Below are positions 38,210-46,127 of a DNA stretch of 64,000 nucleotides, piece by piece. Under the pieces are notes generated by a model. The model saw nothing but the letters and a program-made list of their open reading frames with translations. It was not told where the DNA came from and did not search any database. Numbering within the stretch: the stretch's first letter is position 1; every line of letters starts with the position of its first letter. The DNA comes from Pseudoalteromonas sp. 3D05 (lineage in GTDB: Bacteria > Pseudomonadota > Gammaproteobacteria > Enterobacterales > Alteromonadaceae). A program made the translations under genes and the position numbers. Where the stretch lies: NCBI RefSeq assembly GCF_002723455.1, contig NZ_PDUS01000020.1, positions 1 to 64,000 on the forward strand, given 5' to 3'.

Positions 38210-38324
38210 AATACGGCCATTAAGTTTTTTTATTTTAAAAATAGCCGCTTATGATAAAGGTTTTAGGAACATTGAAAATGTGACAAATTGTCGCAGGATA
38301 AAAACTATACTAATAGGTTTAACA

Positions 38325-38936
38325 TTAAAGTTGAGGCCGAGCTAAGCTAAATAACTGCTGTGTGGTGGCAAAATCATTACCGCCCATTTTACCAACACTC
38401 TTTAAAGCAGTTGGATCAATATAACCATCAACAAGTACTGTATCGTCAATATAAACTCCCACTACATTAAGTAACATCATTTGCCCACCAGCTGATTGTT
38501 CACTAATGGTAATCACCTCGCGAAGGGTGCACTCATAACGAACTTTTGATGACGCGACACTTAAAGGTTTTACTGTTTGGCTTGCTGTGGACTCGATATT
38601 TGCAGCTATAAATTCACTGACTTCAGGTGAGTAGTTTGCACAACTTTGGTTCATTTGCTCCACTTGCTGTTCACTGACAATATTAACCACACACTCTTTG
38701 CTCGCCAACAGATTGTTTAGCGTATCTTTATTGCGCTTTTCACCGGGGTTAACCTGGGTAACACTCAATACAGGCGGGTTCACACTTGCTACAGTAAAAA
38801 ATGAATAAGGCGCAATATTTGCCACGCCATCAGCACTAAGCGTACTTACCCACGCAATTGGGCGAGGAGTAATACCGCCTACTAACTGACTTTAGATAGT
38901 TGGTTTTTCAAGAGGGTGAGTTAAATCTATAAACAC
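38325..38936 (-). pseudogene. Flavin reductase family protein, interrupted by an in-frame stop
   Basis: Downstream of GTG 38825 the frame encodes VANIAPYSFFTVASVNPPVLSV and a C-terminus typical of DIM6/NTAB-like flavin reductases. In the same frame directly upstream lie the conserved residues GGITPRPIAWVSTLSADG, which should be part of the enzyme. They are preceded at 38892-38894 by TAA, and beyond it the same frame continues as VFIDLTHPLEKPTI from GTG 38936. No ATG, GTG or TTG lies between the stop and 38825. The simplest reading is a gene with a nonsense mutation near codon 15 (or a sequencing error). The rest of the frame is intact, so the loss looks recent. Confidence 0.75.
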
Positions 38937-39066
38937 GTATCGCTCGCTTTAATGTTAATATTTAATGTTAATAAAAATAAAAAAGTCATACGTATTAAAC
39001 GCGTTCAGTGTTTGTCACGTATTGAAATAAAATGGATTAATAAAACCCTAATGGCAAGTTTATTAT

Positions 39067-40380
39067 ATGACACACTCTGTATATTGGTTCACTCACGACC
39101 TACGGTTATCAGACAACGTGCTTTTACGGCGTGCATGTGAACAAAGCTCATCAATCAGCTTTATCTATTGCATTGATCCTGAGTGGTTTAAAAGCAATCG
39201 GTTTAATTGCCAAGCTTTGGGAGGGCAACGATGGGCGTTTTTAGTCAAATCACTGCACCAATTAAACAGCCAGCTGAACGCGCGTGGTCAACATTTAGTT
39301 GTTTATTTTAAGTCGCCGCTGGAAGTGATTGATCATTATTACTCTCATCATAATACCCGAGTAATTTACTGTAGCGACCAAGTTGGCTTATACGAACGGC
39401 AATCACTCAGTGCAATCACTGATAAATACAGCGAGATTACACTTAAACAAAGCAATACATTTACCTTATATGACATACATCAATTACCTTTTGATTTAAG
39501 TGAGTTGCCGTCAACATTCAGTAAATTTCGTAAAAAGGTAGAATCATCAAACCTCTCGATAAAATCACCGGTTGAGAGACCTAGCCATTTCCCCCCACCG
39601 TTAATTGCGCCGGTACCTTGGCCTAAATCTTTGCCTCAGATTGAACAGGTAAACTGTGAGTTTGATGCGGGTGAAATAGCAGCTAAAAACCATCTTAACC
39701 AGTACTTTTCAAGTTCAGCTCCGAGCGAATATAAACTGACTCGTAATGCCCTCGATGGCATGGCAAATTCAACTAAATTTTCGCCTTGGCTTGCCAATGG
39801 TAATGTGTCGGTGCGACAAATCATGCACGCACTGCAAGAATATGAGCAACAACACGGCGCGAATGATTCAACTTACTGGATTTACTTTGAGCTACTTTGG
39901 CGTGAATATTTTCAGCTTTATAGTGCGCGCTATGACCAGCAATTATTTGCATTTAGCGGCATAAGTTCAAACAAACCACTCACAAGTTTTTATCCTGGAC
40001 GCTTTAAACAATGGTGCATGGGCACTACCCCCTACCCCATTGTCAACGCCTGTATGAAACAACTTAATAAAACGGGCTACATGTCTAATCGTGGACGACA
40101 ACTGGTTGCCAGCTGTTTAGTCAACGAGCTCAAATTGGATTGGCGTTTTGGTGCGGCTTACTTTGAACAACAACTCATTGATTACGATGTGGCAGCAAAC
40201 TGGGGCAACTGGCAATACCTTGCTGGGGTGGGCGCTGATCCTCGCTCTGGCAGGCATTTTAACTTAGTTAAACAAACTCACACTTATGATCCCGAAAATA
40301 CCTTTATTAAGCGCTGGCGAGGTGATGAGGTTTATAGCATAGACTCTGCTGATGCTGCAGATTGGCCATTAAGCAGTTAA
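39067..40380 (+). CDS. DASH family cryptochrome
   Basis: 437 residues. Flavoprotein of the photolyase/cryptochrome superfamily; DASH members repair pyrimidine dimers in single-stranded DNA and may signal. The N-terminal alpha/beta domain begins [17 protein letters not shown]. The FAD-binding helical domain contains [33 protein letters not shown], and the block [16 protein letters not shown]...[28 protein letters not shown], where Asn-Trp-Gly-Asn-Trp-Gln-Tyr and Asp-Pro-Arg are DASH hallmarks. It is the first of a light-repair cluster: the second photolyase-family gene begins two bases after its stop. Confidence 0.93.
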   Translation: MTHSVYWFTHDLRLSDNVLLRRACEQSSSISFIYCIDPEWFKSNRFNCQALGGQRWAFLVKSLHQLNSQLNARGQHLVVYFKSPLEVIDHYYSHHNTRVIYCSDQVGLYERQSLSAITDKYSEITLKQSNTFTLYDIHQLPFDLSELPSTFSKFRKKVESSNLSIKSPVERPSHFPPPLIAPVPWPKSLPQIEQVNCEFDAGEIAAKNHLNQYFSSSAPSEYKLTRNALDGMANSTKFSPWLANGNVSVRQIMHALQEYEQQHGANDSTYWIYFELLWREYFQLYSARYDQQLFAFSGISSNKPLTSFYPGRFKQWCMGTTPYPIVNACMKQLNKTGYMSNRGRQLVASCLVNELKLDWRFGAAYFEQQLIDYDVAANWGNWQYLAGVGADPRSGRHFNLVKQTHTYDPENTFIKRWRGDEVYSIDSADAADWPLSS

Positions 40381-40382
40381 TA

Positions 40383-41897
40383 ATGCGCGAAAAGGTTAAT
40401 TTAGTCTGGTTTAAACGAGATTTACGTTTATCTGATCATCAGCCACTTAAGTACGCGTTTGACAGCGCACTGCCAACCCTACTTATTTATAATTTTGAGC
40501 CGCTGCTGCTTGATGATGCTCACTATAACGAGCGTCATTGGCGTTTTGTTTATCAATCGTTGATTGAAATGAATAAACAACTCGCGCGCTTTAATGCCCG
40601 CGTTTATCTGTTTAACAATCCTATGGATGAGCTACTCGATTCATTAAACAACCAGTTTGAAATTGTTAGCTTATTGAGCCATCAAGAAATTGGCTTAAAT
40701 AACACGTTTGAGCGCGATAAAGCGGTTAAAAAATGGTGTAAATACCATGCAATAAACTGGCTTGAGTTTCCTACCGGTGGGGTTATACGCGGGGCTAAAA
40801 GCCGTAAGGGCTGGAACGAACACTGGCATCAATACATGCATAGCCCTATTGCTATTCCAAACTGGAAAAACGTCAATGCGGTGGCATTAAATGATTACCA
40901 AATGCCCACGTTACCCGATAGCTACATAGAGCAACATCCACACTTTCAAATTGGCGGTGCGTTGGAAGCACAGCAAGTCATGCAAAGTTTTTTTGAAAGT
41001 AGAGGCAAAGGCTATCAAAAAGGTATTTCAAGCCCCAGTTTAAGCCAAACCCATTGCTCTAGGCTCTCGCCTTACTTAGCGTGGGGCAACATTAGCCTTA
41101 AGCAAGTGTACCAAAAGGCAATCGATGCATATGACTCAAAACACTCTGACAAACGAGGCTGGAAGCGCCCACTAGCGGCGTTTGTCTCGCGCTTACATTG
41201 GCATTGCCATTTTATGCAAAAGTTTGAAAGTGAATGTTCAATGGAATTTAAAGCGCTTAATCCGGGGTATCATCAATTTCCCTACCGCGATGACGATAAG
41301 GTCGCAGGCGATATACAGCGTTGGGCCCAGGGGCAAACAGGCGTGCCGATTATTGACGCCTGCATGCGCTGCTTAAAACACACCGGCTACATTAATTTTA
41401 GAATGCGCGCCATGTTGGTCAGCTTTGTGACCCACCACTTAAACATAAGCTGGCAGCAAGCGAGCTTCCCCTTAGCTAACTACTTTTTAGACTTTGAACC
41501 GGGCATTCACTATCCGCAAATACAAATGCAAGCCTCAGTGACCGGTATCAACACCATTCGCCACTACAACCCAATTAAGCAATCTGAAGATCAAGACCCA
41601 CATGGCGAGTTTATAAAAAAGTGGTGCCCAGAACTTGAAAAGCTGCCCATAGAATACTTACATGAACCATGGCAACAAACGCCAATGGAAGCGTTATTTA
41701 ACGACTTTAAAATAGGCGAAGACTACCCCGAGCCTATGGTGGATTTAACAAAAGCCTCAAAAGAAGCGCGCGATAGGCTGTGGCAATACCGTGAACGGCG
41801 CGATGTACAACGGGCTATCCCAGCGATACTCAAAGCCCATGTAAGCATTACACCGCGACCAAAAAACACTAAAAAGAAGCGTAACAATGGCGCATAA
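40383..41897 (+). CDS. Photolyase/cryptochrome family protein (FAD-binding)
   Basis: 504 residues from ATG 40383, two bases after the DASH gene stop; a TTG start 21 bases earlier lies inside that gene and is less likely. Starts [18 protein letters not shown] (antenna-domain strand). Its FAD domain has [66 protein letters not shown] and [23 protein letters not shown]. The [15 protein letters not shown] segment replaces the usual DGDLAANNGGWQW of class I CPD photolyases, so it belongs to a divergent subgroup typically next to DUF2256. DNA repair activity is likely but not certain. The basic tail [14 protein letters not shown] overlaps the DUF2256 gene. Confidence 0.9.
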   Translation: MREKVNLVWFKRDLRLSDHQPLKYAFDSALPTLLIYNFEPLLLDDAHYNERHWRFVYQSLIEMNKQLARFNARVYLFNNPMDELLDSLNNQFEIVSLLSHQEIGLNNTFERDKAVKKWCKYHAINWLEFPTGGVIRGAKSRKGWNEHWHQYMHSPIAIPNWKNVNAVALNDYQMPTLPDSYIEQHPHFQIGGALEAQQVMQSFFESRGKGYQKGISSPSLSQTHCSRLSPYLAWGNISLKQVYQKAIDAYDSKHSDKRGWKRPLAAFVSRLHWHCHFMQKFESECSMEFKALNPGYHQFPYRDDDKVAGDIQRWAQGQTGVPIIDACMRCLKHTGYINFRMRAMLVSFVTHHLNISWQQASFPLANYFLDFEPGIHYPQIQMQASVTGINTIRHYNPIKQSEDQDPHGEFIKKWCPELEKLPIEYLHEPWQQTPMEALFNDFKIGEDYPEPMVDLTKASKEARDRLWQYRERRDVQRAIPAILKAHVSITPRPKNTKKKRNNGA

Positions 41898-42045
41898 GAA
41901 ATTACATTTACCGCAAAAAACCTGCCCCGTTTGCAAGCGTGATTTTACCTGGCGCAAAAAATGGCAACGGGACTGGGACAAAGTAATTTATTGCTCGCAG
42001 CGGTGCAAAAAAATCAAGCAGGCTTTTTTAAATTCAACTAGTTAA
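41887..42045 (+). CDS. DUF2256 zinc-ribbon-like small protein, copy 1
   Basis: 52 residues, overlapping the photolyase-like gene by 11 bases in another frame. The DUF2256 pattern is clear: [34 protein letters not shown], with cysteines at 13, 16, 36 and 40 in a C-x2-C/C-x3-C arrangement suggesting zinc binding. DUF2256 genes are often found next to photolyase or cryptochrome genes; the function is unknown. AAGAAG lies upstream within the photolyase gene, so translation is probably coupled. Confidence 0.88.
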   Translation: MAHKKLHLPQKTCPVCKRDFTWRKKWQRDWDKVIYCSQRCKKIKQAFLNSTS

Positions 42046-42228
42046 CTAAACATAACAAAGCTTTGTTATCACCTCTTAAAATACGGTAACATAAAACTTC
42101 TTAGTGCGGCCGTTGTCGCAATCAAACTTGAACGCAAATAAAAACTAAATTATGCGATGCTCTTTAGCGGCTTATAATAATTTTAAGCATATAAGCTCTT
42201 CAAGTAACAATATAAATTAAGGGACACT

Positions 42229-42783
42229 ATGAATTGTACAAGTTGTGGTAAAGGGTTACTTAAACCTAGTTTTATTGAAGGTCAATTTCGTTCGCATACA
42301 TGCACGCACTGTAATGGCCACTGGATACTAATCGAAGACTTTGCAGCTTGGAAAGAGCGTAATCCAAACTTTGCATTTGCTGAGAACATCTCATTCGAAG
42401 CCGACGCTACAGACACTAAAAAAGCATTAATTTGCCCGGTATCAGGTGTCATTATGCGGAAATTTCGTATTTCATCATCAACTGACCACCGTATAGATTA
42501 CAGTGCACCGGTAGGTGGTATCTGGTTAGATGCGGGTGAGTGGGAATTACTAAAAGAAGAAGGCTTAGCTGGTACACTGAACGCAGTAGTAACACAACAA
42601 TGGCAAAACCAAATTCGCGAGCAAAGTACCAAGCAAAACTTTAGTGACATATATGCTGATAAATTTAGCAATGACACTTATGCAAAAGTAAAAGAGCTCA
42701 GGGAATGGTTGAATGCACAGCCGCAAAAAGCTGATTTAAGAGCCTATTTATTAGCCGAAGATCCATACTCCGCAGAGAAGTAA
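42229..42783 (+). CDS. zf-TFIIB domain protein
   Basis: 184 residues. The N-terminus has C-x2-C...C-x2-C zinc ribbon pairs (MNCTSCGKGLLKP and HTCTHCNGHWI), followed by a second conserved motif CPVSGVIMRKFRI and APVGGIWLDAGEWELLKEEG, a pattern of zf-TFIIB-type proteins (TFIIB-like ribbon, here in a cytoplasmic bacterial protein of unknown function). The C-terminal third is helical and charged. It has its own upstream region (184 bases, with an AAGGG-like site at the start) and sits between two copies of the DUF2256 segment. Confidence 0.85.
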   Translation: MNCTSCGKGLLKPSFIEGQFRSHTCTHCNGHWILIEDFAAWKERNPNFAFAENISFEADATDTKKALICPVSGVIMRKFRISSSTDHRIDYSAPVGGIWLDAGEWELLKEEGLAGTLNAVVTQQWQNQIREQSTKQNFSDIYADKFSNDTYAKVKELREWLNAQPQKADLRAYLLAEDPYSAEK

Positions 42784-42900
42784 TATCTTAATTTAGCAAA
42801 ATTATACTGCCATTATTAAGATAATATTGGCAGTAAAGTTACCTCAAAGCCCATGTAAGCGTTACACCGCGGCCAAAAAACACTAAAAAGAAGCGTAACA

Positions 42901-43038
42901 ATGGCGCATAAGAAATTACATTTACCGCAAAAAACCTGCCCCGTTTGCAAGCGTGATTTTACCCGGCGCAAAAAATGGCAACGGGACTGGGACAACGTAA
43001 TTTATTGCTCAGAGCGGTGTCGGCGTAATTCAAAGTAA
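42901..43038 (+). CDS. DUF2256 small protein, copy 2
   Basis: 45 residues, product of the duplication. It keeps the four cysteines (13, 16, 36, 40) but has Arg in place of the conserved Trp22 (FTRRKKW instead of FTWRKKW), and its tail differs (RCRRNSK). The duplicated upstream DNA still carries the AAGAAG ribosome binding site. Whether it is expressed without the photolyase operon promoter is unclear; it may be drifting toward a pseudogene. Confidence 0.7.
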   Translation: MAHKKLHLPQKTCPVCKRDFTRRKKWQRDWDNVIYCSERCRRNSK

Positions 43039-43158
43039 AGTGAACAAAAAATCAACCTTGCTTTATTACGCCAAGATGTTACATTTTAGGTACAACCAGT
43101 TGAAGCTATATTTCAAAGCAAAAACATGGAGTAACATAATTCTTAACAAGGAGTGATT

Positions 43159-43830
43159 ATGAAGTTACTAAGTCTATTTTTAATCGTTTTTACACTGACC
43201 TACTCACTGTCTGCAAATGCTGCGTTTACAAAGTACTTCTTTGAAGACCGCAATAAAAATGAAGTTGAACTATTATTGGTCGGCCATTTTAAAAATCCGA
43301 GTGTTGTTGGCTTTATACAAGACTGTTCGTTAAATAACTGTGATGACTCAGAGTCAATTAACAACCAAGTCCATGATTTTGTGGCATCAGTACAACGCAA
43401 TGAAATTTATACGTATAAAAATACAACCATGATGTATTCAATGCTTACTTGGCTTAACTCCCTATTACCAACAAAAGACTCTTCAACACTCAGTATTCAA
43501 CGCACTGAGGCGATTACACATTACTTAATGTCTGCTGATTCAAAAAAGCCACCTATTATGATGGTTAGAAAAGAAGCCGACTCGCCTGTGGATGTATGCG
43601 CAATAGACAGTACTGGTTGTAAAGTGATTGACGACATTATTTTCACAAAAGCACCTAATGGGGGCGTTTCTGTAGGAATGACTGCAAACCCTTATAAAAC
43701 AGAAAATACGCTGTTGTATAAGAACCTGTTAGAAACGTTTATGCTTAGCATGCACAATAAGTGGCGCTGTGCCAGTACAGGAACTAACAGTGATAGTGAT
43801 ATAAAGTGGTCTATGGCATGTGACTATTGA
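43159..43830 (+). CDS. Secreted protein of unknown function
   Basis: 223 residues from the ATG at 43159, chosen because AAGGAG lies five bases before it; a GTG two codons upstream overlaps that site. Signal peptide MKLLSLFLIVFTLTYSLSANA. The mature protein contains paired cysteines (DCSLNNC, CAIDSTGCK, RCASTG with MACDY at the end), suggesting disulfides in the periplasm. No family recognised. It is flanked upstream by the duplicated DUF2256 copy and downstream by a strong terminator. Confidence 0.7.
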   Translation: MKLLSLFLIVFTLTYSLSANAAFTKYFFEDRNKNEVELLLVGHFKNPSVVGFIQDCSLNNCDDSESINNQVHDFVASVQRNEIYTYKNTTMMYSMLTWLNSLLPTKDSSTLSIQRTEAITHYLMSADSKKPPIMMVRKEADSPVDVCAIDSTGCKVIDDIIFTKAPNGGVSVGMTANPYKTENTLLYKNLLETFMLSMHNKWRCASTGTNSDSDIKWSMACDY

Positions 43831-43851
43831 TGAGAGTCGTCTCTCAATGAC

Positions 43852-43895
43852 CCCTTTTAACACCATTGCTTACACTTGGTGTTAAAAGGGTTTTA
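43852..43895. terminator. Rho-independent terminator
   Basis: CCCTTTTAACACCA (43852-43865) pairs with TGGTGTTAAAAGGG (43877-43890), a perfect 14-bp stem followed by TTTTAAATTT, right after the secreted protein gene. Confidence 0.85.
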
Positions 43896-44050
43896 AATTT
43901 AGCCCTTAATGATAAGCCCGAAACTTCCTCAATTATCACCGCTGATATTGTGATTACTGACAATAACAATATGAACATTCCCCCATAATTAAACGCGCCG
44001 GCGATAAACTTAAAAGCACGACTCCTAGATCGCATTTATCGCAACACTCG

Positions 44051-45349
44051 TTATTGAGTTAACGTGATATGAATTTCAGTCCCTTGGTTATTAACTGTTT
44101 TGAATAACCAATTTTGATGCTCACATAATCGCTTAACTATTGATAAACCAAAGCCATAGCCTGTGCTTTGCTCCCCTTTCACAAAGGCGTCTGTTATGTT
44201 TGCTGATATGCTTTGTTCAATACCAGGCCCGGTATCTGCAACAATTAATGTCATACCCCGTACTTCAATACTCACCTGTCCTTGTGTTGTATATTGAAAT
44301 GCATTGCCAATAATATTATCCAGTAACACTTTAACCATACCCGGTTGCGCCATCACGCTAATATCGCAATTATCATGCACTTTAACGTCTATTGGCTTGT
44401 TATTAATCAAGTGGCTATGATCAATAACCGCCTGCTCAATTAAGGGTAATAACTTTACGTTGTGTTTATCCGCATCAGTATGCTCTTGCCGTGCTAAGGT
44501 TAACAACGTAACCACGGTTTGCTCCATTTGAGTGCATGCTTGCGATATACGACTAATCACTGGATTACTCGCATCGTCAGGGTGTGTTGTACGATACACT
44601 TCAACTGCGTTTTTTATAATCGCGATGGGGGTTCTTAACTCATGGCTTACATCGCGTGTGAAGCACTTTTCGCGAGTAATCGCTTTATTAATGTTCACCA
44701 TGGTGTCTTCGAGTGTCTGTGCCAACAACCCTATCTCATTGTTTGGAAACTGCGCCGCAAATTTAGCGGGCACTTTATCGGGTTCAACACCATGCACTAA
44801 ATCTGTTAGCTTCTTTAATGGCAGTGCCGTTTTTCTACCGAGTAGCCATGAAACAAAAAAAGTTAACACCACTAATACAGCGCTTAGTATCAACATCAAC
44901 CTCAGTGCTCCGTTGGCATAAGGCCTGATGATTAGCATATCACTCACCTGTGCTACAAGTAATGGTGTGGCATCTGCTTGCAGTGCAAATATATGGTAAT
45001 GCCGCCCTTGCTCACCAAAAAACTCCCTTCCTTTTGGGTTGGCAATGTACTGAGCATGTATATCCTTGGGTAAATCATTGGGTGTAAAAACCAGCTGCAT
45101 ATGACTCATGCGAGGTGACACCCACGTACCCGTTTGCGCATAATTAAGCTGTAAATAATGCGCCTCTTTTTTTACCTCACGCTCGATATATTCATCTTCA
45201 ACAAAATACAGTAGCGTAAAGCTTAACCCACCCCACAGAGCTGAGGTTATCAAGCTAATCAAACAAAATTGACGCACTATTTTTTTACTTAAACGATGAA
45301 ATTTAATGGGTCGAGTGTGTGAATTTTTTAGTGTGTGCTTACTCATCAA
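44051..45349 (-). CDS. Sensor histidine kinase
   Basis: 432 residues. Two membrane helices (about 28-50 and 149-170) enclose a periplasmic sensing domain of about 100 residues; a HAMP-like linker follows. The HisKA domain has the phospho-acceptor His236 in RDVSHELRTPIAII, and the ATPase domain has ILLDNIIGNAFQYT, VADTGPGIEQ and STGYGFGLSIVKRLCEH. It is last of the four-gene minus-strand operon and pairs with the response regulator 7 bases upstream. Stimulus unknown; the ABC transporter context suggests envelope stress or an antimicrobial agent. Confidence 0.92.
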   Translation of the reverse strand: MMSKHTLKNSHTRPIKFHRLSKKIVRQFCLISLITSALWGGLSFTLLYFVEDEYIEREVKKEAHYLQLNYAQTGTWVSPRMSHMQLVFTPNDLPKDIHAQYIANPKGREFFGEQGRHYHIFALQADATPLLVAQVSDMLIIRPYANGALRLMLILSAVLVVLTFFVSWLLGRKTALPLKKLTDLVHGVEPDKVPAKFAAQFPNNEIGLLAQTLEDTMVNINKAITREKCFTRDVSHELRTPIAIIKNAVEVYRTTHPDDASNPVISRISQACTQMEQTVVTLLTLARQEHTDADKHNVKLLPLIEQAVIDHSHLINNKPIDVKVHDNCDISVMAQPGMVKVLLDNIIGNAFQYTTQGQVSIEVRGMTLIVADTGPGIEQSISANITDAFVKGEQSTGYGFGLSIVKRLCEHQNWLFKTVNNQGTEIHITLTQ

Positions 45350-45356
45350 ATAACAC

Positions 45357-46055
45357 CTACTTTTTTACGTCTAACACAAAACCAATACCATGGATGGTTT
45401 TGATCATTGGGTATTCAAACGGCTTGTCTATTGTATTTCTGAGTTGGTAAATATGCGATCGTAACGCATCTGATTCGGTGGGTTCATCCCCCCATAATTT
45501 TTGCGACAACTTAGAGCGGCTCACTACCTGAGGGTATTCCTGCGCTAATATAGTGAGGATCCGATACCCCATGCTATTGAGCTCAAGCGTTTTATCTGCA
45601 CGTGTGACGTGCTGTTTTTTCCTATCAATTATAAGTGTATCAAATGTAAGCACATCACTGGTTTGCAATAAGTGTCGTCGCGACAACGCAAAGCAACGTA
45701 CCTCCAGCTCTTCCAGTGAAAAAGGTTTTGTTAAATAATCATCCGCGCCTTTTTTAAATCCTGATATTTTGTCGTCAATACTGTCTCGTGCTGTTAACAT
45801 TATAATTGGTACGTGGGCCTGCGCTTGCGCACGTAACGTTTCACATACCGCAAGTCCGTCCATGCCTGGTAGGTTCAAATCTAATATAACCACATCGTAA
45901 GGGTTCGCTAACGCCAATGACAACCCTAATTTGCCTTCGCTGGCAAAATCCAAAACATGGCCTTTGCTTTCCATGTAACTTGCAATATTTTGAGCAATGC
46001 TTTGTTGATCTTCAACAACCAGAATATACAACGACTGATCATTCACAAGAGTCAC
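45357..46055 (-). CDS. OmpR-family response regulator
   Basis: 232 residues: receiver domain with phospho-acceptor Asp59 in YDVVILDLNLPGMDG and a conserved KPF loop (GADDYLTKPFSLEEL), then a winged-helix DNA-binding domain with LNSMGYRILTILAQEYPQVVSRSKLSQKLWG and SHIYQLRNTIDKPF. Partner of the kinase gene that begins 7 bases after its stop. The OmpR class usually binds direct repeats phased by 10-11 bp, which match the repeats found in the promoter region of the transporter. Confidence 0.94.
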   Translation of the reverse strand: MTLVNDQSLYILVVEDQQSIAQNIASYMESKGHVLDFASEGKLGLSLALANPYDVVILDLNLPGMDGLAVCETLRAQAQAHVPIIMLTARDSIDDKISGFKKGADDYLTKPFSLEELEVRCFALSRRHLLQTSDVLTFDTLIIDRKKQHVTRADKTLELNSMGYRILTILAQEYPQVVSRSKLSQKLWGDEPTESDALRSHIYQLRNTIDKPFEYPMIKTIHGIGFVLDVKK

Positions 46056-46127
46056 CCTTTTGATTGTAATAAATTAATATGCATACGCTTATGCGTTGTT
46101 TGCACACGTCAGTTAATCTAGTCAATA

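Larger units (their letters stand above)
41829..43023 (+). repeat. Direct duplication (~180 bp) flanking the zf-TFIIB gene
   Basis: 41829-42011 and 42843-43023 are about 96% identical by eye, differing at a handful of bases (for example GTAAGCATTAC versus GTAAGCGTTAC). Each copy holds the last codons of the photolyase-like gene and a DUF2256 gene. The second copy keeps the old coding sequence of the photolyase tail, now without a gene before it. Between the copies sits a complete zf-TFIIB gene. Confidence 0.92.

Noticed and set aside
46056..46127. Possible internal promoter between permease and response regulator genes
   Set aside because: The 72-base gap contains an ACGC/GCGT palindrome but no credible -35/-10 pair.
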